40,456 nucleotides of DNA from Bacteroidota bacterium (GCA_947478005.1 CANJVG010000016.1:1-40456); one strand, 5' to 3'. Counted from the first letter of the stretch, positions 1 to 8,383 are shown. Numbers and translations are program-made. Notes: generated by a model not told the origin, from the letters alone.

Positions 1-239
1 ATGAAAAGTGCTCCGATACCTATAAGCGGTATCAAAAGGTTATAAGGGGAAAGACAGTTTATGAGGGTAACGATATCAGTATTCATACCTACTATTACCT
101 ATCGAGGTGGTTCGACTCCGGGCATAAGCAGTATTTGGACAAGATTAAGTCGAACTCTTTGCGTACGAAAAGTGATGCAGGTCCGGGAAAGGCCATTCAG
201 GAGTTTATCAAATACTTTGAGTTGCCTATTACTATTTAG
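1..239 (+). CDS. C-terminal fragment of an unknown protein (cut by window edge)
   Basis: The frame starting at base 3 is open from the window edge to a TAG at 237-239, giving about 78 residues that end in FIKYFELPITI. The ORF track lists only a 75-aa ORF in another frame (61..288), which I take to be a shadow. The fragment is rich in Lys and Tyr and ends in a plausible amphipathic stretch. I recognise no family. It lies just upstream of tyrS on the same strand with a gap of about 210 bp in which I see no feature. Length and amino-acid composition favour real coding, but with the start missing this is uncertain. Confidence 0.5.
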   Translation, partial: EKCSDTYKRYQKVIRGKTVYEGNDISIHTYYYLSRWFDSGHKQYLDKIKSNSLRTKSDAGPGKAIQEFIKYFELPITI

Positions 240-452
240 GTTTTATACCTGCCTGCCACAGCTAAATAAGGGCTATTCCAACACTTAAATACCTAAATTC
301 ATTTTTTGGGGCGATCTACTTGGCAGTACGATATTAAAGGTGTCAACATCTATTTTAACTAACAATCAATCTGTACCGGAAATTTATCGAAATAATGCTT
401 ACAGTTTCGATATTCGCCCTTGATACTATTTACATCTATAGAAGCATTTACT

Positions 453-1730
453 ATGAACAAGAGTTTTATTGAAGAGTTACGCTGGCGAAATATGCTGCAT
501 GATATAATGCCGGGCACCGAGGAATTACTGAACAAGGAAATTGTAAGTGGTTATATAGGTTTTGACCCCACAGCCGATTCATTGGGCATAGGCAACATGG
601 TGCAGATAATGACCCTGATGCATTTTCAGCGATGCGGCCACAAACCGATGGCATTGATTGGCGGAGCTACCGGCCGCGTGGGTGACCCTTCGGGCAAAAC
701 AGTAGAGCGTTCGCTGCTTAGTGTGGAAGAGATTCAACACAACCTCGATTGTCAGCAAAAGCAATTAGAGAAATTCCTCGATTTTGATTGTGGTGCTAAC
801 TCGGCTGAGATTGTCAACAACTACGATTGGTTTAAAGACTTTTCCTTCCTCGATTTTATTCGCGATGTGGGCAAACATATTTCCATCAACTATATGCTGG
901 CGAAAGACTCGGTACAAAACCGATTGGAAACCGGTATGAGTTTTACCGAGTTTACTTATCAGTTGATTCAGGGCTACGATTTTTACTGGCTTTGGAAGAA
1001 TAAGAATGTGAAGTTGCAACTAGGTGGAAGCGACCAATGGGGCAACATTGTAACGGGTACAGAATTGATAAGAAGAAAGGATGCTGGCGAAGCTTTTGCG
1101 GTAACTACCCAGCTTATCAAGAAGGCCGATGGCAGCAAATTCGGCAAGAGCGAAGGTGGCAATATTTGGTTAGATGCGAAGAAGACTTCGGTTTATAAGT
1201 TTTACCAGTTCTGGTTAAACGCCAGCGATGCCGATGCGGCAACTTTATTCCGTATTTTTTCGCTCAAAGGAAAAGAAGAAATCGAAGCTTTAGAAAAAGA
1301 ACATCTCGAAGCGCCTCATTTGCGCGTGTTGCAAAAAGCCTTGGCCGATGAAGTAACGGCCCGTGTTCACTCGCCTGAAACGTTGGAGCGAGCGAAGGAA
1401 ACCACCGATATTCTTTTCGGTTCTTCGTTCGAAGCCTTCAGGGGTTTATCGGCCAATGAAATTGAAGATGCCTTTGACAGCGATATTACGTTTAAGGTAA
1501 GCAAAGATTTGTTCGTAGCAGAAATAGATGCGGTGAGTTTGGTAGGCGAAAAGGCGGCTATTTTTCCATCGAAGGGAGAAGCTAAGAAGACCATTCAGGG
1601 CAACGGGGTGAGTGTAAATAAGGAGAAGATAACTTTGGAGAAGAAATTCAACACCAGCGATTTGCTGCATGGTAAATTTCTGTTGGTGCAAAAAGGAAAG
1701 AAGAACTACTATTTAATAATTGCGGAATAA
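453..1730 (+). CDS. tyrS: Tyrosyl-tRNA synthetase (TyrRS)
   Basis: Charges tRNA-Tyr with tyrosine in the cytoplasm. The 425-residue protein has the normal length for bacterial TyrRS. The class I Rossmann catalytic domain carries GFDPTADSL at 36-44, [15 protein letters not shown] and the KMSKS-type signature KFGKS; the C-terminal S4 RNA-binding domain ends in KKNYYLI. I chose the ATG at 453 because the track start at 420 adds 11 residues that TyrRS proteins lack. The HIGH motif reads G-I-G-N (residues 45-48): by alignment with Bacillus and E. coli TyrRS, the first His is Gly and the second is Asn, while Thr40 is kept. This is treated as a finding. The next gene starts 3 bp after the stop. Confidence 0.97.
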   Translation: MNKSFIEELRWRNMLHDIMPGTEELLNKEIVSGYIGFDPTADSLGIGNMVQIMTLMHFQRCGHKPMALIGGATGRVGDPSGKTVERSLLSVEEIQHNLDCQQKQLEKFLDFDCGANSAEIVNNYDWFKDFSFLDFIRDVGKHISINYMLAKDSVQNRLETGMSFTEFTYQLIQGYDFYWLWKNKNVKLQLGGSDQWGNIVTGTELIRRKDAGEAFAVTTQLIKKADGSKFGKSEGGNIWLDAKKTSVYKFYQFWLNASDADAATLFRIFSLKGKEEIEALEKEHLEAPHLRVLQKALADEVTARVHSPETLERAKETTDILFGSSFEAFRGLSANEIEDAFDSDITFKVSKDLFVAEIDAVSLVGEKAAIFPSKGEAKKTIQGNGVSVNKEKITLEKKFNTSDLLHGKFLLVQKGKKNYYLIIAE

Positions 1731-1733
1731 AAA

Positions 1734-2057
1734 ATGAAGAAAACAGTTGGCCTTATTTTCGTGGTGGCTGCTTTTATGGCGGCTATACAATCATGCGGCA
1801 AAACACCCTTCTCCTGTTTTACTGCCAGCGTGAATATAGATAGCATCCATGTCAACCAGCCGGTTACCTTCTCGGCTCTTTGCACCCGCGATGGCAAAGA
1901 TTTTAACTGGGAGTTTTATGACAATGGCGATTCGATTGAGTTTGGCACCGTGGTCATTAAATCGTTTCCCGACACCGGCACCGTAAAAGTATATCTGCTG
2001 GTGACCAACGGTGGCAAAAGTTCCTCTACTACCCAAACGCTTCATATCCGGCCTTAA
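1734..2057 (+). CDS. Small lipoprotein with a PKD-like domain
   Basis: A 107-residue protein starting with a lipoprotein signal peptide: MKKT, a hydrophobic stretch, then the lipobox IQSC with Cys at about residue 21. It is therefore probably lipid-anchored in the outer membrane or periplasm. The rest resembles one PKD/Ig-like beta-sandwich: 'NQPVTFSA', 'FNWEFYDNGD' and 'PDTGTVKVYLLVTNGG' match the usual pattern of 'W.fgdG' followed by 'y.V.L.v.n..G'. It follows tyrS by 3 bp and is likely co-transcribed, but nothing links the functions. No enzymatic residues are seen; binding or structural roles are only a guess. Confidence 0.8.
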   Translation: MKKTVGLIFVVAAFMAAIQSCGKTPFSCFTASVNIDSIHVNQPVTFSALCTRDGKDFNWEFYDNGDSIEFGTVVIKSFPDTGTVKVYLLVTNGGKSSSTTQTLHIRP

Positions 2058-2097
2058 CGGGCTATCGTTTATTAAGCTCTTTCCAATTTCATACATT

Positions 2098-2557
2098 AAA
2101 TGGAACTCTTAGCATGTTAACTGTACCAATTAACAAGCTAAATGGAACTCTTAGCATGTTAACTGCGCCAATTAACAAGCTAAATGGAACTCTTAGCATG
2201 TTAACTGCGCCAATTAACATGCTAAATAGAACTCTTAGCATGTTAACTGTACCAATTAACAAGCTAAATGGAACTCTTAACATGTTAACTGTACCAATTA
2301 GCAAGGTAAATGAAACTCTTAACATGTTAACTGCAGCAAAACACATGTTAAATGAAACTCTTAACATGTTAACTGCGGCAAAACACAAGTTAAATGGAAC
2401 TCCTAACATGTTTTTTGTAGCAAAACACATGTTAAATGAAACTCTTAACATGTTTTCTGCGACAAAAAACAAGTTAAATGGAGCTCGTAACATGTTAACT
2501 GTGGCAAAACACAAGTTAATTGGGTCCCTTAACAGGTTAAGAGAACCAAATAGATAA
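2098..2557. repeat. Tandem array 1: 42-bp units made of two 21-bp halves
   Basis: About eleven consecutive 42-bp units, the last one degraded. Each unit splits into two related 21-bp halves, one beginning AAATGGAACT and the other AACTGTACCA or AACTGCAGCA. A dyad core TTARCATGTTAA occurs once per unit: perfect (TTAACATGTTAA) in several units, with an internal G:T pair in the early ones, and eroded in units 8 and 9. The left units carry CCAATTAACA and the right ones GCAAAACACA, so the array has diverged in two blocks. It lies between the convergent ends of the lipoprotein gene and pabB. Because 42 is a multiple of 3, it yields long repetitive ORFs on both strands, which I reject as genes. Confidence 0.95.
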
Positions 2558-2668
2558 TAATTTTTCTGTTAAAAGCATTGGTTTTTGCTTCGTTTTCCCC
2601 ACTTCAATTATAGGCTAACCTCGGGAGATAGAATATAGATAGGCATAAGAATGGAATCAGAAACAAGA

Positions 2669-3961
2669 CTACTCTGCAATAGCCATTTGCAGCACGTCCA
2701 TCATGCTCTTGGCTTTCAGCAGTATTTCATCCCATTCCTTTTCGGCTATAGAATCGTAAGTAATCGCACCGCCCACCCTTACCGATAGATACTTTTGGGT
2801 GGCATTGTAAAATATACTGCGAATGACCACATTAAAATCGAAATCGCCCTGAGCAGTAATATAGCCCACACTGCCGCTGTATAGCCCGCGTTTAAAATCT
2901 TCGTAGCGCTCAATGTTCTTCATCACCTCCACCTTGGGCGATCCGGTCATGCTGCCCATCGGGAAGGCATTGCGCAGCGCATTGGTAAAATGAAGTCCTT
3001 CTTCCATTTCGGCACTCACCGTTGAAATCATTTGGTTCACGGTGTTGAATTCATATACACCAAACAACTCTTCTACCTTCACAGTTCCTGCTTTAGAACT
3101 TCGGGCCAAATCATTGCGCACCAAATCAACAATCATCACGTTCTCGGCCTGCTCTTTCAAATCATTTTGCAGTTGCGCTTTCAGCACCTGATTTTGCTCC
3201 TCTGTTTCGCCTTTGCCAATAGTACCTTTAATAGGTTGGGAAATCAGCTTACTAGCTTCCTTCTTCATAAATCGTTCGGGACTTGCGCAAAGCAGATACT
3301 TGTCATCGAGTTTGAAGAACGAACTGAAAGGCGCCTTTGCTTTTTCGTTCAACTCAAGAAAGGTTTGCACCGGCTGAATGGCGGCACCTTCGGCATAAAA
3401 CTCGTTGCAATAATTCAACTCATAAAAATCACCCGCCTCAATCTGCACTCTTATTTCCTCGATATTCTTTAAATAAACCTCTTTCGAAGTTCTTGTTCGA
3501 AGTGTCGTAGCTAAAGTCTTTTGTTTAAAATCTAAAGTCTCCCGTCTAATTACCTCTATCAATTCAAATGTCTCCGGATAGTTTCTGTTTACCGTCAACT
3601 TATTTTCGGTTATTTCAAAAATATATCTAGGCTTAAAGAAGAACAACTCAGGGAATTTTAAATCATCCCGGTTTTTGCTTTCAAGCTGCTCTGTTTGATT
3701 TTTTAAATCGTAAGAAAGAAACCCGAAGATAGTGCTGCCCGCTTGTTCGTGAAAGGCTTTTAGCTGTTGAAAGGAATCTTCCGAGCTTGTTATTTCATCT
3801 ACTGCATCTATGGCCAACATCCATTCTTTGCTTCGAGAAGTTTTGTGGGGATACTGATTGGAGTCTAATAAACAAACTACGTGGAAGCGGTTCGCCCATT
3901 GCAGCGCCTGCTGCTTGAACAGTTCAATATCGGGAAGCGAAACGGTTGTTGATTCTGCCAC
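2669..3961 (-). CDS. pabB: Aminodeoxychorismate synthase component I
   Basis: Chorismate-using enzyme of the TrpE/PabB family, making 4-amino-4-deoxychorismate for folate synthesis. The 430-residue protein shows the C-terminal chorismate-binding domain: CASPERF, QPIKGTIGKG, ENVMIVDLVRNDLAR, FPMGSMTGSPKVEVM, RGLYSGSVGYI and VRVGGAITYDS. The PIKGT motif has the Lys typical of PabB, where TrpE has PIAGT; this decides the call. The start is GTG at 3961, and no in-frame ATG fits the domain. The amidotransferase partner (PabA) and the lyase PabC are not in this window. It is convergent with the lipoprotein across repeat array 1. The DUF1254 gene upstream ends 29 bp before it on the same strand. Confidence 0.93.
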   Translation of the reverse strand: MAESTTVSLPDIELFKQQALQWANRFHVVCLLDSNQYPHKTSRSKEWMLAIDAVDEITSSEDSFQQLKAFHEQAGSTIFGFLSYDLKNQTEQLESKNRDDLKFPELFFFKPRYIFEITENKLTVNRNYPETFELIEVIRRETLDFKQKTLATTLRTRTSKEVYLKNIEEIRVQIEAGDFYELNYCNEFYAEGAAIQPVQTFLELNEKAKAPFSSFFKLDDKYLLCASPERFMKKEASKLISQPIKGTIGKGETEEQNQVLKAQLQNDLKEQAENVMIVDLVRNDLARSSKAGTVKVEELFGVYEFNTVNQMISTVSAEMEEGLHFTNALRNAFPMGSMTGSPKVEVMKNIERYEDFKRGLYSGSVGYITAQGDFDFNVVIRSIFYNATQKYLSVRVGGAITYDSIAEKEWDEILLKAKSMMDVLQMAIAE

Positions 3962-3990
3962 GCGGTAATATTAGTGAAAGTGGCAAAGAA

Positions 3991-4506
3991 TTAATCCTGC
4001 GATAGGAGGGTAGCCTTAAACAAACCCTGCAAGCGTTTGGCCTTTGCATACTGCACAGAGTCTGTTACCAGCACCCGCATTAAAACAGCTCCTTGTTTAG
4101 AAGGAACCCGTATGCAACCGTTTACCCTGTTTACAGAAGAAAGTCTTACCGAATATTTTCTCTTAAACCCCTGTAAGTTATTCATGACATAATAAGGCTG
4201 CACATTATCGCCATAGAAAGCCAACGAGCAGTATTGAAGAGTAGTATCAGGAAATTCACCGGTGATGAGTAAATCATTTTTGCTTACATCGTAAAAGCAG
4301 GCATCGTACACAAAATCAGGATTAGGCAGAACCACCCTGCGCAATTTAGCATCTGTCTTGGGTGCTACGATAACCGTATTCAAGTCTTGACCCGAACGGT
4401 ATTTGGCAATGGCAAAAACAAGATTGGGCAAATAAGCAATCAGAATATATTGAGTGCCATAAACGATAAGCGCAAAGAGCACAATAGGTTTTAAATAGGA
4501 TTTCAT
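3991..4506 (-). CDS. DUF1254-domain membrane-anchored protein
   Basis: A 171-residue protein with an N-terminal membrane segment (LKPIVLFALIVYGTQYILIAYL), followed by a DUF1254-like domain marked by NPDFVYDACFYDVS and SLAFYGDNVQPYYVMN. Proteins with DUF1254 usually carry DUF1214 in the same chain (roughly 400-500 residues). Here DUF1214 is a separate gene immediately upstream, overlapping by 4 bp (ATGA), so translation is probably coupled and the two products may form a complex. The biochemical function of the family is not established, and I infer only an envelope location with a periplasmic domain. Confidence 0.75.
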   Translation of the reverse strand: MKSYLKPIVLFALIVYGTQYILIAYLPNLVFAIAKYRSGQDLNTVIVAPKTDAKLRRVVLPNPDFVYDACFYDVSKNDLLITGEFPDTTLQYCSLAFYGDNVQPYYVMNNLQGFKRKYSVRLSSVNRVNGCIRVPSKQGAVLMRVLVTDSVQYAKAKRLQGLFKATLLSQD

Positions 4507-5069
4507 TTCGCCAGTCGTTTTATTTGGGGTAATGAAATACTATCGAGCTTTTCTATAAAAGCCTTGTCGCCTTTGTAAATACGAAGCACCAGATTAAATC
4601 TCTTTTTGTCAGCAGTTGGCAACCAATTGCCACTTTGCTTAGTTGCGGAAACGTTGATTGTAAAGTTTCCCGCACTATCGGTTTGCAGATTGGTATTGTT
4701 GAATGAGTAGCGTTCCTTTTTATTCGGAATCAGATAAAGGTCTTTGCCGTATGCCGTAATGCTCCAGTATTTTGCATCTATCTCATTAACGTTGCCTTGA
4801 ATGCTGTAATCGTTTTCGGCATCCAATAGAGCCTCTTTATCATCGCGCTTGGCAAACAAATAAATTGCTTCTTCGCTGGGAAGGGCAAACAACGCAAACA
4901 GACTTACCTGTGTAGTCAGCAAATTGTCTTTTCCGAGTGGTAGCGCCTTACTTCCGGTCCAGCTTCCATTGCGGAAGAACGCTTTGTTATGCTCGAGATT
5001 AGCTATGCGATAGGTACCGACTGCTACACCCACTATAACTGCTACCAAAACGAAGAGCCATTTTTTCAC
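4503..5069 (-). CDS. DUF1214-domain membrane-anchored protein
   Basis: A 188-residue protein with an N-terminal membrane anchor or uncleaved signal (MKKWLFVLVAVIVGVAVGTY), then a DUF1214-like beta-rich domain. The marker is the run WSITAYGKDLYLIPN, then YSFNNTN, then NFTINVS, then SGNWLPT and FNLVLRIY, which matches the family pattern of 'Ws.t.Y....l..N' and 'nWlP...f.l.lRlY'. It is the first gene of a two-gene unit with the DUF1254 protein, overlapping it by 4 bp. Function is unknown. Confidence 0.78.
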   Translation of the reverse strand: MKKWLFVLVAVIVGVAVGTYRIANLEHNKAFFRNGSWTGSKALPLGKDNLLTTQVSLFALFALPSEEAIYLFAKRDDKEALLDAENDYSIQGNVNEIDAKYWSITAYGKDLYLIPNKKERYSFNNTNLQTDSAGNFTINVSATKQSGNWLPTADKKRFNLVLRIYKGDKAFIEKLDSISLPQIKRLAK

Positions 5070-5182
5070 AGCGCGAATATATTTATTGAAGAAGGAAGAT
5101 GGTATATTATTGAATCAAACAACTTTATCGATGTAAAGGTATTTTGATACAGTTTTCTATATTCGATTTTATATTTACCCGC

Positions 5183-5377
5183 ATGAAAACAATTTTTGCT
5201 ATTGCTGTAACCTGCTTTATCCTTTTCACTTTCAACTCCTGCAAGCAGTGTACTACCTGCACCAAGTATCCAAGTGCCAACGATAGTTTTAAGTTTTGCA
5301 AATCAGATTATGCCTCTGATGACTCCTATAATTCGGCTTATCGCTATTATCAATCGGTAGGTTACCGTTGCGAGTAG
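5183..5377 (+). CDS. Small Cys-rich lipoprotein
   Basis: The track ORF starts at 5144, but the Met at 5183 opens a good lipoprotein signal peptide (MKTIFAIAVTCFILFTFNSC), so I use that start. The mature part is about 45 residues beginning CKQCTTCTKYP and containing a later FCKSD and a final RCE. This CxxCxxC start is common in tiny Bacteroidota lipoproteins of unknown function; the extra cysteines could form disulfides. It is convergent with the response regulator, with only 1 bp between the two stop codons. Confidence 0.65.
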   Translation: MKTIFAIAVTCFILFTFNSCKQCTTCTKYPSANDSFKFCKSDYASDDSYNSAYRYYQSVGYRCE

Positions 5378-5386
5378 ATTACTCGC
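5370..5386. terminator. Hairpin spanning two convergent stop codons
   Basis: GCGAGTA, a 3-base loop GAT, then TACTCGC: a perfect 7-bp stem. It contains the TAG stop of the small lipoprotein and the TAA stop of the response regulator on the other strand. It may end transcription in both directions, but there is no T-run on either side, so the terminator call is tentative. Confidence 0.45.
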
Positions 5387-6077
5387 TAAACATATACCCC
5401 ACTCCATGAACTGAGCGAAAGTGTTTCGGCTGAGTTGGATCAATTTCGAAATGTCTACGCAAGTTCAAAATGAAATTATCGATGGTCCTTGTGTTCGGAA
5501 AGTCTTTATACTCCCATACAAAAAGCAATATCTGCTGACGTGACAATGCCTTATTTTTATTGCGGATGAGATAGTTAAGTAGTCTTAATTCACGCACGGT
5601 CAATTCAAACTCACTGCCGTCAGTTCCTGTTGCTTTCGAATTGTTGAAGTTAATTTTGTTGTTGCCGAAATAGTAGATGTTAAGCGACTCCTGTGGAGCA
5701 GCAACAATCTTGGCCCTTTTCAATAGCGCTTTAACGCGCAAAAGGAGTTCTTCCAGATTAAATGGTTTGGAGAGATAGTCATCGGCTCCTCGCTTGAGTC
5801 CTTCCACCCTGTCGCTAATAGAATGCTTGGCAGTTAAAAAGATAATAGGCGTTTTGTTATCAGTTAGTCGTATTTTTTCGCAAATATCAAACCCGTTTAC
5901 TTCAGGCAACATCACATCAAGTATAATTAAATCGTGTTTACCTTTTGCGGCCAATTTAATGGCTTTTCCCCCGGTAGCTGCTTCAACGACCGAATAACCT
6001 TCCATTTCAAGATTCATTTTTATTGCTTCCCGAAGTGATTCCTCATCTTCTACCAAAAGTATACGGGTTTCTGCCAT
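5379..6077 (-). CDS. OmpR-family response regulator
   Basis: DNA-binding partner of the histidine kinase encoded upstream. Residues about 1-120 form a receiver domain: acidic LVEDEE, phospho-acceptor Asp in LIILDVMLPEVNG, Thr in IIFLTAKHS, and Lys in DDYLSKPFNLEEL. Residues about 130-232 form a winged-helix domain: FELTVRELRLLNYLIRN, NTRTIDNFILNLRRHFE and FRSVHGVGYMF. Length (232) is typical. Its stop lies 1 bp from the stop of the convergent small lipoprotein. The target genes cannot be read from the sequence. Confidence 0.95.
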   Translation of the reverse strand: MAETRILLVEDEESLREAIKMNLEMEGYSVVEAATGGKAIKLAAKGKHDLIILDVMLPEVNGFDICEKIRLTDNKTPIIFLTAKHSISDRVEGLKRGADDYLSKPFNLEELLLRVKALLKRAKIVAAPQESLNIYYFGNNKINFNNSKATGTDGSEFELTVRELRLLNYLIRNKNKALSRQQILLFVWEYKDFPNTRTIDNFILNLRRHFEIDPTQPKHFRSVHGVGYMFSE

Positions 6078-6170
6078 GCGATTTATTTGTGCGGTAAAGG
6101 AAAAGCAAAAGCCTTAAAGAAAAGACTGTTTTGAAAATAAATTGTCATGGAATTGTAAAAAGAATCGGCA

Positions 6171-7181
6171 CTAAGATAAAGCGGCCGAGGGAAAGGTGAT
6201 TATAAAAACTGTCCCGCGCGGCTCATTATCCGTAACTGCAATAGTACCATGGTAAATTTGTACCACACTATTCACCAGATAAAGACCCAGGCCCGTGCCT
6301 TTGGTAGCACGGGTTTCTTCACTGCCAATGCGGTAGAATTTTTCAAACACCTTTTCTTTCAGACTATCCTCTATCCCTATACCGGTATCAGCTACGGTGA
6401 GCACAATAAAATTATCCCGGTGCATAAGCGACACATTTACTTTTGAGTCTTCTTCGGAATACTTTATAGCGTTTTCAATAAGGTTAGTAATGATAGATAC
6501 AAAGGCCATGGCATCGATGTACATCTGCACCTCAGGTTCAATCTCTGTTTCAATAACAATCGACTTTTTGTTGTTTAAGAACCTGTTGACGGTGTTGGCA
6601 GTAATCTCCGAAATGTCGGTTTCACTATTGATGAATCCCGTGGCATTTTGTTCAATTTTAGCTGCAAATAAAATATTGTCAACCAGCGCATTCAGTCGTT
6701 CCACATCCCCCAGTGAATTGGAGATGAGCCGCTCGCTCTGTTGCGGTTCGAGCTTGCGCTGCTGGATAGTTTGCAGCGCTAGCTTGATGCTGGAAAGAGG
6801 CGATTTTAACTCGTGCGTGATAGATAAGGTGAAATTCTTTTGCTGCTCGGCCAATTGTATTTCTTGAGCAAATACCTTGCGCACCCTAAATAAACCAAGA
6901 GCCATTAGAACCATAAAGGCAAAGCCTTCTGTCAAGATCATGAATTTTTGACGGTGATACTTGGCTTCGGTGGCTAGATATTCATTGCTCAATTTATAGT
7001 TAGCCTGATTGTTGGCTGCATGGAAGTAGATTTCGTTTAGTTGTATTTTCTCTTTGAAGGCTGTTTCGTTTTTGTCGTAAAGTAAGTAAGCCCACCAAAG
7101 AGTAAATGCCAATATATAAGCGGATACTATATAGAACGTACTAAAAAGATTGGGAGTGGTAATTTTTTTAAGCACGCTCAA
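6171..7181 (-). CDS. Sensor histidine kinase
   Basis: Inner-membrane sensor for the downstream response regulator (93-bp gap, same strand). It has two membrane segments, about 15-35 and 80-100, with a short extracytoplasmic loop of about 45 residues. The HisKA motif is SITHELKSPLSSIK, and the HATPase domain shows NLIENAIKYSEE, DTGIGI, FEKFYRI and KGTGLGLYLV. The short loop suggests sensing of a small ligand or membrane state, or sensing within the membrane. The start is unsure: the track start is TTG, and TATTTTTG overlapping it resembles a Bacteroidota -7 element, so translation could instead begin at the GTG two codons later. Confidence 0.93.
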   Translation of the reverse strand: MSVLKKITTPNLFSTFYIVSAYILAFTLWWAYLLYDKNETAFKEKIQLNEIYFHAANNQANYKLSNEYLATEAKYHRQKFMILTEGFAFMVLMALGLFRVRKVFAQEIQLAEQQKNFTLSITHELKSPLSSIKLALQTIQQRKLEPQQSERLISNSLGDVERLNALVDNILFAAKIEQNATGFINSETDISEITANTVNRFLNNKKSIVIETEIEPEVQMYIDAMAFVSIITNLIENAIKYSEEDSKVNVSLMHRDNFIVLTVADTGIGIEDSLKEKVFEKFYRIGSEETRATKGTGLGLYLVNSVVQIYHGTIAVTDNEPRGTVFIITFPSAALS

Positions 7182-7246
7182 AAATAATAATTTAGCAGGC
7201 TACACTACTATTACAAAAGAACAACTGAATTTCTTATTTTTAGTTT

Positions 7247-8074
7247 ATGGCGAAAAAGAAGCGCAAAGAAAAGGACCCCGAAGAATTAAGTACTGAAAAT
7301 GAATTGATGAAGCTTAAAATGATGGCTGAATTTGGAGGTAAATTCGTTGACAACGAAAATATACCGCCCGAATTGGAAAATCTGTTTCTGAAACAAATCC
7401 TCAACTTTCACCGAAAAAGCGACCGCACTAAGCTAACCACAGTTTTCCAATTGATTGGTGAGCCGGAGTATGACCATGTAAATGATTTAAGCGAAAAGGA
7501 GATTACTAAGGAGTTAGCCCGGCTTCTGAAGATGATGCGGAAAAAAGGGATTGATTTAGATTTCTATCCCGAAACCGGTGAGCGCGAGATATACCGTTTT
7601 GTGGTGGAGGAGCTTTTTAAAGAAGAGGTACCGGAAGGTCGTGTAAAGGGTTGGATAAATGAGTTTACCTATGAAGATTATTACCCTAATCCCGAAGCAG
7701 ACGCGAAATATATCACTGAATTATGTCTTGAATTTGTCTTCGAAAAGGACGCATTCCTCCTTCCCGACCTGCTTAGCGATGATATGAAGGACCATTTGGG
7801 TCTCACGGTAGATACAGAAGATGTAATTGATGCGATTGAAGAATTTAAGCAACAGTTTAACCAATTGAAGTTAGCGGACCTTAATATGAAGGTTACAGAA
7901 CTGGGTGCTGATGGGCACACAGCCAGAGTAGTAGCTGATGTGGAGTATAAAACCCAATTTGAAAAGGGTAAGAAGTTTAAAACAGAAACCGCACGCCTTG
8001 AAATTGGGCTAACAAAAGGTGGGGATGAAGCCGACTGGTGGGTAGTGAATCAAATTATTTCGGACTTGTTTTGA
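7247..8074 (+). CDS. Conserved hypothetical protein, highly charged
   Basis: A soluble 275-residue protein opening with a very basic run (MAKKKRKEKDPEE) and then acidic, helix-rich sequence. No signal peptide or membrane segment is present. The middle contains KEITKELARLLKMMRKKGIDLD and a Tyr/Pro-rich EFTYEDYYPNPEADAKYI. The C-terminal ~80 residues look like an alpha+beta domain of the NTF2/SnoaL sort (ADLNMKVTELGADGHTARVVADVEYKT ... WWVVNQI), which is an impression rather than a match. It is divergent from the histidine kinase, with a 65-bp shared upstream region, and is followed by a strong terminator. I do not recognise a function. Confidence 0.8.
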   Translation: MAKKKRKEKDPEELSTENELMKLKMMAEFGGKFVDNENIPPELENLFLKQILNFHRKSDRTKLTTVFQLIGEPEYDHVNDLSEKEITKELARLLKMMRKKGIDLDFYPETGEREIYRFVVEELFKEEVPEGRVKGWINEFTYEDYYPNPEADAKYITELCLEFVFEKDAFLLPDLLSDDMKDHLGLTVDTEDVIDAIEEFKQQFNQLKLADLNMKVTELGADGHTARVVADVEYKTQFEKGKKFKTETARLEIGLTKGGDEADWWVVNQIISDLF

Positions 8075-8123
8075 ATCAGATTTCGGGCTTAGCTTATACA
8101 TCGTCAGTTAGGGTTAAAATAAA

Positions 8124-8168
8124 GAAAGCGGGTGCATTGAATTTTTTGCACCCGCTTTCGCGTTTTTG
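8124..8168 (+). terminator. Rho-independent terminator
   Basis: A perfect 13-bp stem GAAAGCGGGTGCA / TGCACCCGCTTTC with a 10-base loop, followed by GCGTTTTT. It lies 50 bp after the stop of the hypothetical gene and most likely ends its transcript. Confidence 0.9.
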
Positions 8169-8383
8169 GATTTTAATTGAACAATTAAACACCTTACACT
8201 TGTATAAACGAACATCTGCATCGAAGTGTTTCGTGGATTGGGCTCATTAAAACAAACCGCTTATTGTTTAACTAAAGGCGCAACATTCTTTGATGAGTTC
8301 TGTTGATGAATGCGATTAGTGGCGTGGTGGAGCGAATTGTTTAAGCAGATTTCCTTCTTGCTCAATAAGCCCTATTATTGTGG
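8169..8383. other. Intergenic, no feature recognised
   Basis: The stretch between the terminator and ytxJ holds no repeat, RNA gene or clear promoter that I can see. The track ORF 8038..8250 runs through the terminator stem and is rejected. Confidence 0.5.

Noticed and set aside
2089-2557. Long ORFs on both strands with 14-residue repeats (2114..2557 plus, 2089..2514 minus)
   Set aside because: They arise because the 42-bp period is a multiple of 3 and lacks stops. Both strands are open at once, there is no start context, and array 3 with the same design is closed in all frames.
2098-2557. CRISPR array
   Set aside because: Units are contiguous with no unique spacers, and no cas genes are in the window.
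8038-8250. 70-aa ORF on the plus strand
   Set aside because: It starts inside the hypothetical gene and runs through both arms of a strong terminator.
8169-8383. tRNA or small RNA in the gap before ytxJ
   Set aside because: No GGTTCRA-type T-loop or cloverleaf-like pairing seen; no tRNA or rRNA gene was seen anywhere in the window.
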